Source: Bacillus yapensis (GTDB lineage: Bacteria > Bacillota > Bacilli > Bacillales > Cytobacillaceae). From it: 64,000 nt of DNA. A program made the translations under genes and the position numbers. The notes beneath the pieces were generated by a model. That model did not search any database, was not told the DNA's origin, and saw only the letters and a program-made list of their open reading frames with translations. Positions 1-12,639 of this stretch are shown piece by piece; the first letter of the stretch is position 1, and each line of letters starts with the position of its first letter. The stretch is from contig NZ_SUND01000021.1 of assembly GCF_005280205.1 (NCBI RefSeq), positions 23,607 to 87,606 of the forward strand, in the 5' to 3' direction.

Positions 1-2267
1 GTGAAAGAATGTCGATCCAAGATACGAATACAATTACGCCTCAACAGCTAATTAATATCCGTCCTGTGATCGCGTCTATTAAAGAGTTCTTTGGAAGCTC
101 GCAATTATCTCAATTCATGGACCAAACAAATCCTTTAGCAGAGTTAACGCATAAGCGCCGTCTTTCAGCCTTAGGGCCTGGTGGTTTAACACGTGAACGT
201 GCGGGGATGGAAGTACGTGACGTACACTATTCTCACTATGGACGTATGTGTCCGATTGAGACTCCGGAAGGTCCGAACATTGGATTAATTAACTCTTTAT
301 CTTCTTACGCAAAAGTAAATCGATTTGGATTTATCGAAACTCCATATCGTCGTGTTGACCCTGAAACAGGGAAAGTAACGAACACAATAGATTATTTAAC
401 TGCTGACGAAGAAGATAATTATGTTGTAGCCCAAGCGAATGCGCGCTTAGGTGATGATGGGTCATTCTTAGATGATCAAATCATCTCTCGTTTTAGAGGG
501 GAAAACACAGTTGTTAGCAGAGAGCGTATCGACTATATGGACGTTTCTCCGAAGCAGGTTGTTTCTGCTGCGACAGCATGTATCCCGTTCTTAGAAAACG
601 ATGACTCCAACCGTGCCCTAATGGGTGCGAACATGCAGCGTCAAGCAGTTCCGTTGATGCAACCAGAAGCTCCACGAGTAGGAACAGGTATGGAATACGT
701 ATCTGGTAAAGACTCTGGTGCAGCAGTAATCTGTAAGAACGAAGGAATCGTGGAACACGTTGAAGCACGTGAAATTTGGGTGCGACGTGTTGTTGAAGTT
801 GATGGTAAAGAAGTAAAAGGTGATTTGGATAAATACAAGTTATTAAAATTTGTCCGTTCAAACCAAGGTACTTGTTACAACCAACGTCCTATCGTTGCTA
901 CAGGTGACCGTGTAACAAAAGGAGAAATCCTTGCTGATGGTCCGTCTATGGAACTAGGAGAACTTGCTCTTGGACGTAACGTACTTGTTGCCTTCATGAC
1001 ATGGGATGGTTACAACTATGAGGATGCCATCATCATGAGTGAACGACTTGTAAAAGATGATGTTTATACTTCTATTCATATTGAAGAATATGAATCAGAA
1101 TCTCGTGATACAAAATTAGGACCAGAAGAAATTACTCGTGACATTCCGAATGTTGGGGAAGATGCGCTTAGAAATCTTGATGAGCGTGGAATCATCCGCA
1201 TCGGTGCGGAAGTAAAAGACGGGGACTTACTGGTTGGTAAGGTTACACCTAAAGGGGTAACTGAATTAACAGCTGAAGAGCGTCTATTACATGCAATCTT
1301 TGGTGAAAAAGCTCGTGAAGTACGTGATACTTCTCTACGTGTTCCACACGGTGGTGGCGGTATCGTTCACGATGTTAAAGTCTTTAACCGTGAAGATGGA
1401 GATGAGCTTCCTCCAGGTGTAAATCAGCTTGTTCGTGTTTATATCGTTCAAAAACGTAAAATTCACGAAGGAGATAAGATGGCTGGACGTCACGGAAACA
1501 AAGGGGTTATCTCTCGTATTTTACCAGAAGAAGATATGCCTTATTTACCAGACGGTACACCGGTTGATATCATGTTAAACCCACTAGGGGTTCCTTCTCG
1601 TATGAACATTGGTCAGGTGCTAGAGCTTCATTTAGGTATGGCAGCAAGAGCACTAGGCATTCATGTTGCATCTCCAGTATTTGATGGTGCGCGTGAAGAA
1701 GATGTTTGGGGAACAATTGAAGAAGCTGGAATGGCACGTGATGCGAAAACAGTTCTTTATGATGGTCGTTCAGGCGAGCCGTTTGATAATCGTGTATCCG
1801 TTGGGGTTATGTACATGATCAAACTTGCTCACATGGTTGACGATAAGCTCCATGCACGTTCTACAGGTCCTTACTCACTTGTAACGCAGCAACCACTTGG
1901 TGGTAAAGCGCAGTTCGGTGGTCAGCGATTTGGTGAGATGGAGGTTTGGGCATTAGAAGCTTACGGTGCTGCATACACACTTCAAGAAATCTTGACTGTT
2001 AAGTCGGATGACGTTGTTGGACGTGTGAAAACTTATGAAGCAATCGTGAAAGGTGAAAATGTTCCTGAACCAGGTGTTCCTGAATCATTCCGCGTATTAA
2101 TGAAGGAGCTTCAGAGCTTAGGTATGGATGTTAAAATCCTTTCTGGCGATGAAAAAGAAATCGAAATGCGCGACTTAGAGGATGATGAAGAACAACAAGC
2201 AGAATCCTTAACAGTGGCTCCAATTCAAGAAGAATTTGAATCTGAAATTGTCGGTTCAAAAGAATAA
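1..2267 (+). CDS. rpoB: RNA polymerase beta subunit, 3' part (cut by window edge)
   Basis: Beta subunit of the core RNA polymerase, forming one jaw of the active-site cleft with RpoC. The reading frame is open to the left edge (first full codon at base 3), so the 5' third is missing. The first Met, at base 9, corresponds to roughly residue 435 of a protein of about 1190 aa and is internal, not a start. The rifampicin-contact cluster is visible just inside ([10 protein letters not shown] ... [10 protein letters not shown], residues 30-57 of the visible part). Its Gln, His and Ser positions are all the sensitive wild type. The C-terminal part contains the [12 protein letters not shown] active-site motif. 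The end is acidic (DLEDDEEQQ). rpoC follows after 115 bases containing a strong hairpin. Confidence 0.98.
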   Translation, partial: ERMSIQDTNTITPQQLINIRPVIASIKEFFGSSQLSQFMDQTNPLAELTHKRRLSALGPGGLTRERAGMEVRDVHYSHYGRMCPIETPEGPNIGLINSLSSYAKVNRFGFIETPYRRVDPETGKVTNTIDYLTADEEDNYVVAQANARLGDDGSFLDDQIISRFRGENTVVSRERIDYMDVSPKQVVSAATACIPFLENDDSNRALMGANMQRQAVPLMQPEAPRVGTGMEYVSGKDSGAAVICKNEGIVEHVEAREIWVRRVVEVDGKEVKGDLDKYKLLKFVRSNQGTCYNQRPIVATGDRVTKGEILADGPSMELGELALGRNVLVAFMTWDGYNYEDAIIMSERLVKDDVYTSIHIEEYESESRDTKLGPEEITRDIPNVGEDALRNLDERGIIRIGAEVKDGDLLVGKVTPKGVTELTAEERLLHAIFGEKAREVRDTSLRVPHGGGGIVHDVKVFNREDGDELPPGVNQLVRVYIVQKRKIHEGDKMAGRHGNKGVISRILPEEDMPYLPDGTPVDIMLNPLGVPSRMNIGQVLELHLGMAARALGIHVASPVFDGAREEDVWGTIEEAGMARDAKTVLYDGRSGEPFDNRVSVGVMYMIKLAHMVDDKLHARSTGPYSLVTQQPLGGKAQFGGQRFGEMEVWALEAYGAAYTLQEILTVKSDDVVGRVKTYEAIVKGENVPEPGVPESFRVLMKELQSLGMDVKILSGDEKEIEMRDLEDDEEQQAESLTVAPIQEEFESEIVGSKE

Positions 2268-2294
2268 ATAAATTGTACGTTAAATAATACTACG

Positions 2295-2331
2295 CCATTT
2301 TCTCATTCCGTCTTTGGGAGTGGGAAAATGG
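2295..2331 (+). other. Long hairpin between rpoB and rpoC
   Basis: A 15-bp stem (2295-2309 with 2317-2331, two or three G-U pairs) closes a 7-base loop in the rpoB-rpoC intergenic RNA. No U-run follows, so it is not a classical terminator. It may be an RNase processing site or a stability element that separates the two mRNAs. The pairing is seen in the sequence and the role is inferred. Confidence 0.6.
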
Positions 2332-2382
2332 TAGTTAAGGCTATAAGGGTAAAACCTGTAGATTATGAGGGAGGTAGGCCCC

Positions 2383-5300
2383 TTGCTAGATGTCAATAAT
2401 TTTGAGTATATGAAAATTGGTCTTGCTTCACCCGATAAAATTCGTTCATGGTCTTTCGGAGAAGTAAAGAAGCCAGAAACAATCAACTATCGTACCTTAA
2501 AGCCAGAGAAGGACGGACTATTTTGTGAGCGTATCTTTGGACCACAGAAAGACTGGGAATGTCACTGTGGAAAATATAAGCGCGTCCGTTATAAAGGTGT
2601 AGTCTGTGATCGCTGTGGTGTAGAAGTAACTCGCGCAAAAGTTCGTCGTGAACGCATGGGTCATATCGAATTAGCAGCTCCTGTTTCTCACATTTGGTAT
2701 TTCAAAGGAATTCCAAGCAGAATGGGCTTAATTCTAGATATGTCACCTCGTGCTTTAGAAGAAGTTATCTATTTCGCTTCTTATGTTGTAACTGAGCCAG
2801 GCGATACGCCACTAGAAAAGAAACAGCTTTTATCCGAAAAAGAATATCGTGCTTATCGTGATAAGTACGGCAACAAATTCCAAGCTTCTATGGGTGCGGA
2901 ATCCATTAAAAAGCTTCTATCTGATATCGATTTAGATAAAGAAGTAGATGCTTTAAAAGAAGAATTAAAAACTGCTCAAGGTCAGCGCCGTACAAGAGCA
3001 ATTAAACGCCTTGAAGTACTTGAAGCATTCCGTAATTCTGGAAACGAACCATCTTGGATGATCCTAGATGTTCTACCAGTAATTCCACCGGAGCTTCGTC
3101 CAATGGTGCAATTAGATGGTGGCCGTTTTGCGACTTCTGACTTAAACGATTTATATCGTCGTGTCATCAATCGTAACAACCGTCTAAAGCGTCTATTAGA
3201 TTTAGGTGCTCCAAGCATTATCGTTCAAAACGAAAAGCGTATGCTACAGGAAGCTGTAGATGCTCTAATCGATAATGGTCGTCGCGGTCGTCCTGTTACA
3301 GGACCAGGTAACCGCCCGTTGAAATCTCTTTCTCATATGCTGAAAGGGAAGCAAGGACGTTTCCGTCAAAACCTACTAGGTAAGCGTGTTGACTACTCTG
3401 GTCGTTCCGTTATCGTCGTAGGTCCAAACCTTAAGATGTACCAATGTGGTCTACCTAAAGAAATGGCGATTGAATTATTCAAGCCATTCGTGATGAAAGA
3501 GCTAGTTGAAAAAGGTTTAGCTCATAATATTAAATCTGCAAAACGTAAAATCGAGCGTTTATCTCCTGAAATTTGGGATGTGCTTGAAGACGTTATTAAG
3601 GAGCATCCGGTTCTCTTAAACCGTGCCCCAACTCTACACAGACTTGGTATTCAAGCATTTGAACCAACTCTAGTAGAAGGTCGTGCAATTCGCTTGCATC
3701 CACTTGTATGTACAGCATACAACGCGGACTTTGACGGTGACCAAATGGCCGTACACGTACCGTTATCTGCAGAAGCACAAGCAGAAGCTAGACTTCTAAT
3801 GCTTGCTGCTCAAAACATTCTAAACCCTAAGGATGGAAAACCAGTTGTTACGCCATCTCAGGATATGGTATTAGGAAACTACTACCTAACTTTAGAACGT
3901 AAAGATGCTGTTGGAGAAGGTATGGTCTTTAAAGATACGAATGAAGCATTAATTGCTTATCAAAATGGCTATGTTCATTTACACACTCGTATCGCGGTAC
4001 ATGCTGGTTCTTTAAACAACGAAACATTCACAGAAGAACAAAACAACATGTTGTTAGTAACAACTGTTGGTAAGCTTGTTTTCAATGAAATTTTACCAAC
4101 ATCTTTCCCTTACATTAATGAACCGACAAAGGAAAATCTTGAAGAGGAAACTCCGAAGAAATACTTTGTTGAAAAAGGTGCAGATATTAAGGAATTGATT
4201 CAGAGTCTACCAATCGTAGACCCGTTCAAGAAAAAGATTCTTGGAAATATCATTGCGGAAGTATTCAAACGTTTCAAGATTACTGAAACATCAAAAATGC
4301 TTGATCGTATGAAGAATCTTGGATTCAAATACTCCACTAAAGCAGGTATTACTGTTGGTGTGGCAGATATCGTTGTATTAAAGGAAAAGAAAGAAATTAT
4401 CGATGAAGCGCAAATTAAGGTAGATAACGTAATGAAGCAATTCAGACGTGGTTTAATCACAGAAGATGAGCGTTATGATCGTGTAATTTCTATCTGGAGT
4501 GCTGCTAAAGATAATATCCAAGCAAAACTAATGAAGTCCTTAGAGAAGACGAACCCGATCTTCATGATGAGTGACTCTGGTGCCCGTGGTAACGCATCAA
4601 ACTTCACGCAGCTTGCAGGTATGCGTGGATTGATGGCCAACCCGGCTGGTCGTATCATCGAATTACCGATCATTTCATCTTTCCGTGAAGGATTAACGGT
4701 ATTAGAATACTTTATTTCTACTCACGGTGCGCGTAAAGGTCTTGCCGATACAGCTCTTAAAACAGCTGACTCAGGTTACCTAACACGTCGTCTTGTAGAC
4801 GTTGCACAGGATGTTATCGTTCGTGATGATGACTGTGGAACTGATCGTGGTCTGTTAGTAGCAGCTCTAAGAGATGGAACTGAAATAATTGAAGCGTTAG
4901 ATGAGCGTTTAATCGGTCGTTATGCAAGAAGAGCGATTAAGCACCCAGAAACGAAGCAAGTTATGGTACCTGAAAATGGCTTGATTACAGAAGATTTAGC
5001 TACAGAGATTGTCGAAGCAGGTGTTGAGGAAGTTTGGATTCGTTCCGCATTTACTTGTAACACACGTCATGGTGTGTGTAAGAAGTGTTATGGTCGTAAC
5101 CTTGCAACTGGTCAAGAAGTTGAAGTGGGCGAAGCAGTTGGTATCATCGCTGCTCAATCCATTGGTGAGCCAGGAACACAGTTAACGATGCGTACATTCC
5201 ATACAGGTGGGGTTGCCGGAGACGATATTACACAAGGTCTTCCACGTATCCAGGAGATTTTCGAAGCGCGTAATCCGAAAGGTCAAGCGGTTATTTCTGA

Positions 5301-5982
5301 ACTTGATGGTGTTGTTGTTGGCATAAACGAAGGTCGTGATCGTCAACATGAAATCATCGTTCAAGGTGAAATTGAATCTCGCACATATACAGCACCTTAT
5401 ACAGCTCGTCTAAAAGTCGCTATCAATGACCAAGTTGTTATCGGTCAAGAATTGACAGAGGGTTCCATCGATCCGAAGGAATTAATCAAAGTCAAAGACG
5501 TGACATCTGTACAAGAGTACTTGCTTAAAGAGGTTCAAAAGGTATACCGTATGCAAGGGGTAGAAATTGGAGATAAACACGTAGAAGTAATGGTTCGCCA
5601 AATGCTTCGTAAAATCCGTGTAGTTGATGCTGGAGAAACTGAAGTTTTACCAGGTTCACTGCTTGATATCCACCAATTCACTGACGCAAACGAAAAAGCT
5701 CTACTTGAAGGCAAATTACCAGCAACTGGTCGCCCAGTGTTACTAGGGATTACAAAAGCATCTCTTGAAACAGATTCCTTCTTATCTGCAGCATCATTCC
5801 AAGAAACAACAAGAGTTCTTACGGATGCAGCAATTAAAGGGAAACGCGATGAGTTACTTGGTCTTAAAGAAAATGTTATTATCGGTAAACTTGTACCAGC
5901 TGGTACTGGTATGCAACGTTACCGTAAAGCAGAACCTGTTGCAGCAGTTGAAGAAACAGAAGATGCTGTAACAGTTGAGTAA
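2383..5982 (+). CDS. rpoC: RNA polymerase beta' subunit
   Basis: Largest catalytic subunit of RNA polymerase, 1199 aa, full length for Bacillus. The start is TTG at 2383 ([10 protein letters not shown]), placed 8 bases after AGGGAGG. The upstream in-frame ATG at 2365 lies before that Shine-Dalgarno and is not used. Visible motifs are the N-terminal zinc site (ECHCGKY ... CDRCG, residues 60-80), the Mg-binding NADFDGDQ loop at residues 447-454, the trigger-loop region ([17 protein letters not shown]), and the second zinc cluster (Cys in DDDCGTD and [11 protein letters not shown]). It follows rpoB in the same direction, and a hairpin terminator lies 12 bases past the stop codon. The TTG start is typical of this gene in Bacillus. 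Confidence 0.98.
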   Translation: MLDVNNFEYMKIGLASPDKIRSWSFGEVKKPETINYRTLKPEKDGLFCERIFGPQKDWECHCGKYKRVRYKGVVCDRCGVEVTRAKVRRERMGHIELAAPVSHIWYFKGIPSRMGLILDMSPRALEEVIYFASYVVTEPGDTPLEKKQLLSEKEYRAYRDKYGNKFQASMGAESIKKLLSDIDLDKEVDALKEELKTAQGQRRTRAIKRLEVLEAFRNSGNEPSWMILDVLPVIPPELRPMVQLDGGRFATSDLNDLYRRVINRNNRLKRLLDLGAPSIIVQNEKRMLQEAVDALIDNGRRGRPVTGPGNRPLKSLSHMLKGKQGRFRQNLLGKRVDYSGRSVIVVGPNLKMYQCGLPKEMAIELFKPFVMKELVEKGLAHNIKSAKRKIERLSPEIWDVLEDVIKEHPVLLNRAPTLHRLGIQAFEPTLVEGRAIRLHPLVCTAYNADFDGDQMAVHVPLSAEAQAEARLLMLAAQNILNPKDGKPVVTPSQDMVLGNYYLTLERKDAVGEGMVFKDTNEALIAYQNGYVHLHTRIAVHAGSLNNETFTEEQNNMLLVTTVGKLVFNEILPTSFPYINEPTKENLEEETPKKYFVEKGADIKELIQSLPIVDPFKKKILGNIIAEVFKRFKITETSKMLDRMKNLGFKYSTKAGITVGVADIVVLKEKKEIIDEAQIKVDNVMKQFRRGLITEDERYDRVISIWSAAKDNIQAKLMKSLEKTNPIFMMSDSGARGNASNFTQLAGMRGLMANPAGRIIELPIISSFREGLTVLEYFISTHGARKGLADTALKTADSGYLTRRLVDVAQDVIVRDDDCGTDRGLLVAALRDGTEIIEALDERLIGRYARRAIKHPETKQVMVPENGLITEDLATEIVEAGVEEVWIRSAFTCNTRHGVCKKCYGRNLATGQEVEVGEAVGIIAAQSIGEPGTQLTMRTFHTGGVAGDDITQGLPRIQEIFEARNPKGQAVISELDGVVVGINEGRDRQHEIIVQGEIESRTYTAPYTARLKVAINDQVVIGQELTEGSIDPKELIKVKDVTSVQEYLLKEVQKVYRMQGVEIGDKHVEVMVRQMLRKIRVVDAGETEVLPGSLLDIHQFTDANEKALLEGKLPATGRPVLLGITKASLETDSFLSAASFQETTRVLTDAAIKGKRDELLGLKENVIIGKLVPAGTGMQRYRKAEPVAAVEETEDAVTVE

Positions 5983-5994
5983 ATTATCGAATAC

Positions 5995-6031
5995 AATGTG
6001 GTACTTGTCGTTTGACAAGTACCACATTTAT
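5995..6031 (+). terminator. Hairpin terminator after rpoC
   Basis: A perfect 15-bp inverted repeat (5995-6009 and 6014-6028) with a GTTT loop is followed by a short, imperfect U-rich tail. It marks the end of the rpoBC transcript, and a clear promoter lies 30 bases further on. The weak tail means readthrough is possible. Confidence 0.7.
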
Positions 6032-6056
6032 TCTGATAAATAATCTAGAATTCATG

Positions 6057-6085
6057 TTGACATTGGATATCTATGATGTTAATAT
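6057..6085 (+). promoter_or_regulatory. Sigma-A promoter of the ybxF-rpsL-rpsG-fusA unit
   Basis: Consensus -35 TTGACA (6057-6062), 17-base spacer, -10 TAATAT (6080-6085). It lies directly after the rpoC terminator and about 45 bases before the ybxF start, so the str operon can be transcribed independently of rpoBC. Confidence 0.8.
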
Positions 6086-6128
6086 AACAAAGGTGCTCCT
6101 ATTACCTGTTACTTTGGAGGATGTAAAA

Positions 6129-6377
6129 TTGTCTTATGAAAAAGTAATGCAGGCCAAAAATTTTATAGTAGGAACAAAGCAAACGGTCAAGGCTTTACGG
6201 AATGGAAACGTAAAAGAAGTATTAGTGGCAATGGATGCTGCCCCAATGGTAACAGCCGAAGTCATCAATACAGCTGAAGAACTGAACATTCCAATCACCT
6301 ATGTAGATTCCATGAAATCCTTAGGGAAAGCATGCTCCATAGAAGTTGGTGCCGCAACCGTTGCATTAACCCATTAA
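6129..6377 (+). CDS. ybxF: L7Ae-family ribosomal protein (YbxF type)
   Basis: An 82-aa RNA-binding protein of the L7Ae/L30e/Gadd45 fold. This family binds kink-turn RNA, and YbxF homologues associate with the ribosome in Bacillus. The start is TTG at 6129 ([11 protein letters not shown]), 8 bases after GGAGG. A longer in-frame extension upstream has no ribosome binding site and overlaps the promoter. Typical features are the GTKQTVKAL helix, KEVLVAMDA and the C-terminal [11 protein letters not shown] loop. It sits between rpoC and rpsL as in B. subtilis. The exact role in translation is not established from the sequence. Confidence 0.9.
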   Translation: MSYEKVMQAKNFIVGTKQTVKALRNGNVKEVLVAMDAAPMVTAEVINTAEELNIPITYVDSMKSLGKACSIEVGAATVALTH

Positions 6378-6479
6378 AAACTGTTTTTGTAGAATGATCT
6401 GCAAGGACTTTGTTTTTTGCTTCAAAATGAACCACCTGGATGTGTGGGCTTAACGAAAAAGTGAAGGGAGGAAACATAA

Positions 6480-6902
<423 letters not shown>

Positions 6903-6919
6903 TCAAATAGAAATTATAA

Positions 6920-7414
<495 letters not shown>

Positions 7415-7477
7415 AATTTACTTTTACTATTATAAAAACAAACTAAAAATCACTCATATGAGAAAGGAGAAATACCA

Positions 7478-9556
7478 ATGGCAAGAGAGTTCTCCTTAGC
7501 AAATACTAGAAACATCGGTATCATGGCTCACATTGATGCTGGTAAAACAACAACAACTGAGCGCGTACTTTATTACACTGGTAAGATTCATAAAATCGGT
7601 GAAACTCATGAAGGTGCGTCTCAGATGGACTGGATGGAACAGGAACAAGAACGTGGTATTACAATTACATCTGCAGCCACAACTGCACAATGGAAAGGTC
7701 ACCGCGTTAACATCATCGATACACCAGGACACGTAGACTTCACTGTTGAAGTTGAACGTTCCCTACGTGTATTAGATGGTGCAGTTGCTGTACTTGATGC
7801 ACAGTCTGGTGTTGAGCCTCAAACTGAAACAGTTTGGCGCCAAGCAACAACATATGGCGTACCGCGTGTTGTATTTGTAAACAAGATGGACAAAATTGGT
7901 GCTGATTTCAAGTACTCAATCAAAACGATTCATGACCGCTTACAAGCGAACGCTGCAGCAATTCAACTTCCAATTGGAGCTGAAGATCAATTCTCAGCTA
8001 TCATTGACTTAGTTGAAATGAATGCAACATTCTACGGTAACGATCTTGGAACTGACATTGAAGTACGTGAAATTCCTGAAGAGTACCGTGCTGAAGCAGA
8101 AGAATACCGTGAGAAATTAATCGAAGCGGTATCTGAATTCGACGAAGAGTTAATGGAAAAATACCTTGGTGGTGAAGAAATCACTACAGAAGACCTGAAA
8201 GCAGCGATTCGTAAAGGTACTGTTAACGTTGAATTCTACCCAGTTATCTGTGGTTCTGCATTCAAAAACAAAGGTGTTCAAAAAATGCTTGACGCTGTTA
8301 TCGACTACCTTCCATCTCCACTAGATGTTCCTGCTATTAAAGGAACACTTCCAGATAGTGATGAAGTAGTTGAACGTCATTCAAGTGATGAAGAGCCGTT
8401 CTCAGCTCTAGCGTTCAAAGTTATGACTGACCCTTATGTTGGTAAATTAACATTCTTCCGTGTGTACTCTGGTACATTAAGCTCAGGTTCATACGTTCAA
8501 AACTCTACTAAAGGTAAGCGTGAGCGTGTAGGACGTATCCTACAAATGCATGCTAACAGCCGTGAAGAGATTTCAATGGTATACGCTGGTGATATCGCTG
8601 CTGCTGTAGGTCTTAAAGATACTACAACTGGTGATACACTATGTGATGAAAAGAGCCTAGTTATCCTTGAGTCTATGGAATTCCCAGAGCCAGTTATTCA
8701 ATTATCTATCGAGCCTAAGTCTAAAGCTGACCAAGATAAAATGACTACTGCTCTACAAAAGCTTCAAGAAGAAGATCCTACATTCCGTGCACATACTGAC
8801 CAGGAGACTGGACAGGTTATCATCGCGGGTATGGGTGAACTTCACTTAGATATTCTAGTAGACCGTATGCGCCGTGAATTTAAAGTAGAAGCTAATGTTG
8901 GTGCTCCTCAGGTTGCTTACCGCGAAACAATTCGTTCTTCTGCATCTGTAGAAGGAAAATTTGCTCGCCAATCTGGTGGACGTGGACAATTCGGACACGT
9001 TTGGATTGAATTCTCTCCAAACGAAGAAGGAAAAGGCTTCGAATTTGAAAATGGTATCGTCGGTGGGGTTGTTCCTCGTGAATACATTCCTGCTGTCCAA
9101 TCTGGTCTAGAAGATGCTCTTGATAGAGGACTCCTTGCAGGTTTCCCTGTAGTAGATATCAAAGCGCGTCTATTCGACGGTTCTTACCATGATGTTGACT
9201 CTTCTGAAATGGCGTTCAAAATTGCCGCTTCAATGGCACTTAAAAACGCAGCATCTAAATGTAACCCAGTTATTTTAGAGCCAATGATGAGAGTAGAAGT
9301 TATCATCCCTGAAGAATACATGGGTGATATCATGGGTAACATCACTTCCCGTCGTGGTCGTGTAGAAGGTATGGAAGCTCGTGGTAATGCACAAGTTGTC
9401 CGTGCGATGGTTCCTCTTTCTGAAATGTTTGGTTATGCTACAACTTTACGTTCTAGCACTCAAGGTCGCGGTGTGTTCTCAATGCACTTTGACCACTATG
9501 AAGAAGTACCAAAATCAATTTCAGAAGAAATCATTAAGAAAAATAAAGGTGAATAA
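7478..9556 (+). CDS. fusA: Translation elongation factor G
   Basis: GTPase that moves tRNA and mRNA through the ribosome after peptide bond formation and helps in ribosome recycling. It is 692 aa, the B. subtilis length. The G1 motif AHIDAGKTT is at residues 17-25, followed by the switch [10 protein letters not shown] and NKMDK motifs. Domains II-V follow in order, ending in the domain IV/V segment around [12 protein letters not shown]. The start is ATG after AAAGGAG. It is followed by a 117-base spacer with a perfect hairpin before tuf. Confidence 0.98.
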   Translation: MAREFSLANTRNIGIMAHIDAGKTTTTERVLYYTGKIHKIGETHEGASQMDWMEQEQERGITITSAATTAQWKGHRVNIIDTPGHVDFTVEVERSLRVLDGAVAVLDAQSGVEPQTETVWRQATTYGVPRVVFVNKMDKIGADFKYSIKTIHDRLQANAAAIQLPIGAEDQFSAIIDLVEMNATFYGNDLGTDIEVREIPEEYRAEAEEYREKLIEAVSEFDEELMEKYLGGEEITTEDLKAAIRKGTVNVEFYPVICGSAFKNKGVQKMLDAVIDYLPSPLDVPAIKGTLPDSDEVVERHSSDEEPFSALAFKVMTDPYVGKLTFFRVYSGTLSSGSYVQNSTKGKRERVGRILQMHANSREEISMVYAGDIAAAVGLKDTTTGDTLCDEKSLVILESMEFPEPVIQLSIEPKSKADQDKMTTALQKLQEEDPTFRAHTDQETGQVIIAGMGELHLDILVDRMRREFKVEANVGAPQVAYRETIRSSASVEGKFARQSGGRGQFGHVWIEFSPNEEGKGFEFENGIVGGVVPREYIPAVQSGLEDALDRGLLAGFPVVDIKARLFDGSYHDVDSSEMAFKIAASMALKNAASKCNPVILEPMMRVEVIIPEEYMGDIMGNITSRRGRVEGMEARGNAQVVRAMVPLSEMFGYATTLRSSTQGRGVFSMHFDHYEEVPKSISEEIIKKNKGE

Positions 9557-9601
9557 TTGATTTTCACCAATATATAAAGTATAACTACTTATGTAAGAGT
9601 G

Positions 9602-9627
9602 GTAAGAAAAGGATCTCCTTTTCTTAC
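9602..9627 (+). other. Perfect hairpin between fusA and tuf
   Basis: An 11-bp perfect inverted repeat (9602-9612 and 9617-9627) with an ATCT loop lies 47 bases before the tuf start. No U-run follows. It could be a processing or partial attenuation site that lets tuf mRNA accumulate separately from fusA. The structure is seen and the role is inferred. Confidence 0.5.
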
Positions 9628-9673
9628 TACATCCATATACTTAACTTTTTTATATTAAAGGAGGATTTCCAAA

Positions 9674-10861
9674 ATGGGAAAAGCTAAATTTGACCGTTCA
9701 AAACCACACGTTAATATCGGAACTATTGGTCACGTTGACCATGGTAAAACTACTTTAACAGCGGCTATCACAACTGTACTTGCTAAAGCAGGTGGCGGTG
9801 AAGCACGCGGATATGACCAAATCGATAACGCGCCAGAAGAAAAAGAGCGTGGAATCACAATCAACACTTCTCACGTAGAGTATGAAACTGCTAATCGTCA
9901 CTATGCACACGTTGACTGCCCAGGACATGCTGACTATGTTAAGAACATGATCACTGGTGCTGCTCAAATGGACGGCGGTATCTTAGTAGTATCTGCTGCT
10001 GATGGTCCAATGCCACAAACTCGTGAGCACATCCTATTATCTCGTCAGGTTGGTGTACCTTACCTTGTTGTATTCATGAACAAGTGTGACATGGTAGACG
10101 ACGAAGAGCTTCTTGAATTAGTAGAAATGGAAGTTCGTGACCTATTATCAGAATATGAATTCCCTGGTGATGATATTCCTGTAATCAAGGGTTCTGCTCT
10201 TAAGGCTCTTGAAGGAGAAGCAGCTTGGGAAGAAAAAATCGTTGAATTAATGAACGCTGTTGATGAGTATGTTCCAACTCCAACTCGTGACACTGAAAAG
10301 CCATTCATGATGCCAGTTGAGGATGTATTCTCAATCACTGGACGTGGAACTGTTGCTACTGGACGTGTAGAGCGCGGACAAGTAAAAGTTGGTGACGTAA
10401 TCGAAATCATCGGTCTTGCTGAAGAGCCAAAATCAACAACTGTAACAGGTGTTGAAATGTTCCGTAAGCTTCTTGACTATGCTGAAGCTGGAGACAACAT
10501 CGGTGCACTTCTTCGTGGGGTTGCTCGTGAAGATATCCAACGTGGTCAAGTACTTGCTAAGCCAGGTTCAATTACACCACACACAAAGTTCAAAGCTGAA
10601 GTTTACGTTTTATCAAAAGAAGAAGGTGGACGTCATACTCCATTCTTCACTAACTACCGTCCTCAGTTCTACTTCCGTACAACTGACGTAACTGGTATTT
10701 GTAATCTTCCTGAAGGCGTAGAAATGGTTATGCCTGGAGATAACATCGAAATGACTGTTGAACTAATCGCTCCAATCGCTATCGAAGAAGGTACTAAGTT
10801 CTCTATCCGTGAGGGTGGACGTACTGTAGGCGCTGGCGTAGTTGCTACAATCCAAGAATAA
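9674..10861 (+). CDS. tuf: Translation elongation factor Tu
   Basis: GTPase that delivers aminoacyl-tRNA to the ribosomal A site. It is 395 aa. Motifs in order: GHVDHGKTT (residues 19-27), [12 protein letters not shown], then beta-barrel domains 2 and 3 with the C-terminal RTVGAGVV. The start is ATG with AAAGGAGG ahead. Last gene of the str operon, closed by a strong terminator 11 bases past the stop codon. Only one tuf copy is seen here, as is usual in Bacillus. Confidence 0.98.
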   Translation: MGKAKFDRSKPHVNIGTIGHVDHGKTTLTAAITTVLAKAGGGEARGYDQIDNAPEEKERGITINTSHVEYETANRHYAHVDCPGHADYVKNMITGAAQMDGGILVVSAADGPMPQTREHILLSRQVGVPYLVVFMNKCDMVDDEELLELVEMEVRDLLSEYEFPGDDIPVIKGSALKALEGEAAWEEKIVELMNAVDEYVPTPTRDTEKPFMMPVEDVFSITGRGTVATGRVERGQVKVGDVIEIIGLAEEPKSTTVTGVEMFRKLLDYAEAGDNIGALLRGVAREDIQRGQVLAKPGSITPHTKFKAEVYVLSKEEGGRHTPFFTNYRPQFYFRTTDVTGICNLPEGVEMVMPGDNIEMTVELIAPIAIEEGTKFSIREGGRTVGAGVVATIQE

Positions 10862-10872
10862 TCTTAATTTAT

Positions 10873-10906
10873 AAAAACAGATGGGTGACGACCCATCTGT
10901 TTTTTT
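10873..10906 (+). terminator. Rho-independent terminator of tuf
   Basis: A 10-bp GC-containing stem (10877-10886 with 10891-10900), extended by A-U pairs and followed by six further T residues. A textbook intrinsic terminator closing the str operon. Confidence 0.93.
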
Positions 10907-11436
10907 GCGTTCTAAAGTATCTGCAAGATAGTGAGCTGAAGTTTCTTTATATTATAGAAGAAACTCGATTAAAGACATAACAAATGAGAATCTTATAAGA
11001 GATGTAGAATTTTTAAGGTGCTATAACTTTAAAAAAATGCTAGAAATTTTTAAGTGGTGGTTTCTAATCGTTCATGAAGACAATTATTACGAGGTTTCGA
11101 TTAAGAATGTCCGTATGGAGTGTTCATGAAGACAACTATTACAAGGCTTCGATGAAGAATGTCTGCATGAAGCGTTCATAAAGATAACTATCTCAACAAT
11201 CCAGTAAACTATGTCTTCATGAAAACAAAAGCTTGCGAACCGCGAGTGTCACTAGCTCAATTCACAAGCACTATCTAAGTGAATTAAACCGATAGAATAC
11301 CAAAACAACTCTCTCAAAAAAGATTCCTCTATTTACCGTCTAATTTAATAGTTCGACTATTTCCCGCGCACTTGAAAACCTCTATACAAGCCTATATAAT
11401 AAAACAAGTGTGATGATAAAGAAATGAAATTATATA
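10907..11436. other. Gene-free spacer between tuf and rpsJ
   Basis: About 530 bases with no supported open reading frame. They contain the three-unit 52-bp palindromic repeat array (listed separately) and AT-rich sequence on either side. B. subtilis carries ybaC in this interval, and no trace of such a gene is visible here. A 7-bp inverted repeat at 11259-11265/11279-11285 is too weak to name. Confidence 0.6.
11056..11238 (-). repeat. 52-bp-period palindromic tandem repeat, array A (3 units)
   Basis: Three 52-bp units begin at 11070, 11122 and 11174. Each starts with GTTCATGAAGACA or a close variant and ends with a TGTC(C/T)..ATG motif, its near reverse complement. At unit junctions these make 27-base imperfect palindromes (11108-11134 and 11160-11186), separated by 25-base spacers. 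The outermost palindromes keep only the inner half (from 11070 on the left, to 11222 on the right). Judged by arm type (GAAGACA against CGGACA), it lies in the opposite orientation to array B near 27.1 kb. Confidence 0.85.
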
Positions 11437-11466
11437 TTGCATTTGCTTTATGATTCATTGTATAAT
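11437..11466 (+). promoter_or_regulatory. Promoter of the S10 operon
   Basis: TTGCAT (11437-11442), 18-base spacer, consensus TATAAT (11461-11466). It lies about 130 bases upstream of rpsJ, just before a conserved-looking structured leader. Confidence 0.75.
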
Positions 11467-11472
11467 AGACAA

Positions 11473-11906
<434 letters not shown>

Positions 11907-11983
11907 TTTCTATCTGTATAGATGTAACTAAGAAACTTATTCAATGAAATAAAACAAGATAATCCACAGGAGGTGTGACTATA

Positions 11984-12610
11984 ATGACCAAAGGAATCTT
12001 AGGAAGAAAAATCGGTATGACTCAAGTTTTTGCTGAGAATGGTGATCTTATCCCAGTAACAGTTGTTGAGGCAGCTCCAAACGTAGTTCTTCAAAAGAAA
12101 TCTGATGAAACTGACGGTTACGTATCAGTTCAATTAGGATTTGATGACAAACGTGAAAAGCTTTCAAACAAACCTGAAAAGGGACATGTTGCTAAAGCAA
12201 ACACTGCTCCTAAGCGCTTCGTACGTGAATTCCGTGGAGAAGGCTTAGCTGAGTTAGAAGTTGGTCAGGAAGTCAAAGTTAATATTTTCGCTGAAGGCGA
12301 TATCGTAGATGTAACAGGAATCTCAAAGGGTAAAGGTTTCCAAGGCTCTATCAAGCGTCATGGACAATCTCGCGGACCAATGGCACACGGTTCTCGTTAT
12401 CACCGTCGCCCAGGTTCAATGGGTCCTGTAGCTCCAAACCGCGTATTCAAAGGTAAAGCATTACCAGGACGTATGGGTGGAGAGCAAGTAACTGTACAAA
12501 ACCTTGAAATTGTAAAGGTTGACGTTGAACGTAACCTTCTATTAATTAAAGGAAACGTACCAGGAGCTAGAAAAGCTCTTTTAAAAATTAAAAGTGCGGT
12601 TAAAGCGTAA
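11984..12610 (+). CDS. rplC: 50S ribosomal protein L3
   Basis: L3 is an early-assembling 50S protein whose long loop reaches the peptidyl transferase centre. The protein is 208 aa. The ATG at 11984 gives [14 protein letters not shown] and sits 8 bases after AGGAGGTG. The in-frame GTG at 11975 overlaps that Shine-Dalgarno and is rejected. The central loop [20 protein letters not shown] is intact. Second gene of the S10 operon. Confidence 0.97.
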   Translation: MTKGILGRKIGMTQVFAENGDLIPVTVVEAAPNVVLQKKSDETDGYVSVQLGFDDKREKLSNKPEKGHVAKANTAPKRFVREFRGEGLAELEVGQEVKVNIFAEGDIVDVTGISKGKGFQGSIKRHGQSRGPMAHGSRYHRRPGSMGPVAPNRVFKGKALPGRMGGEQVTVQNLEIVKVDVERNLLLIKGNVPGARKALLKIKSAVKA

Positions 12611-12639
12611 ATAACAAAGGCAGAAAGGAGGAAACAAGA

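Noticed and set aside
10060..10410. Antisense open frame of 116 codons inside tuf
   Set aside because: Shadow of biased codon use in a highly expressed gene, with no start context or family resemblance.
11056..11238. Array A (and B) as a small CRISPR
   Set aside because: Repeat and spacer lengths (27 and 25 bases) look CRISPR-like, but the palindromes vary between units and the spacers are related to one another. No cas genes are present. They are degenerate tandem repeats.
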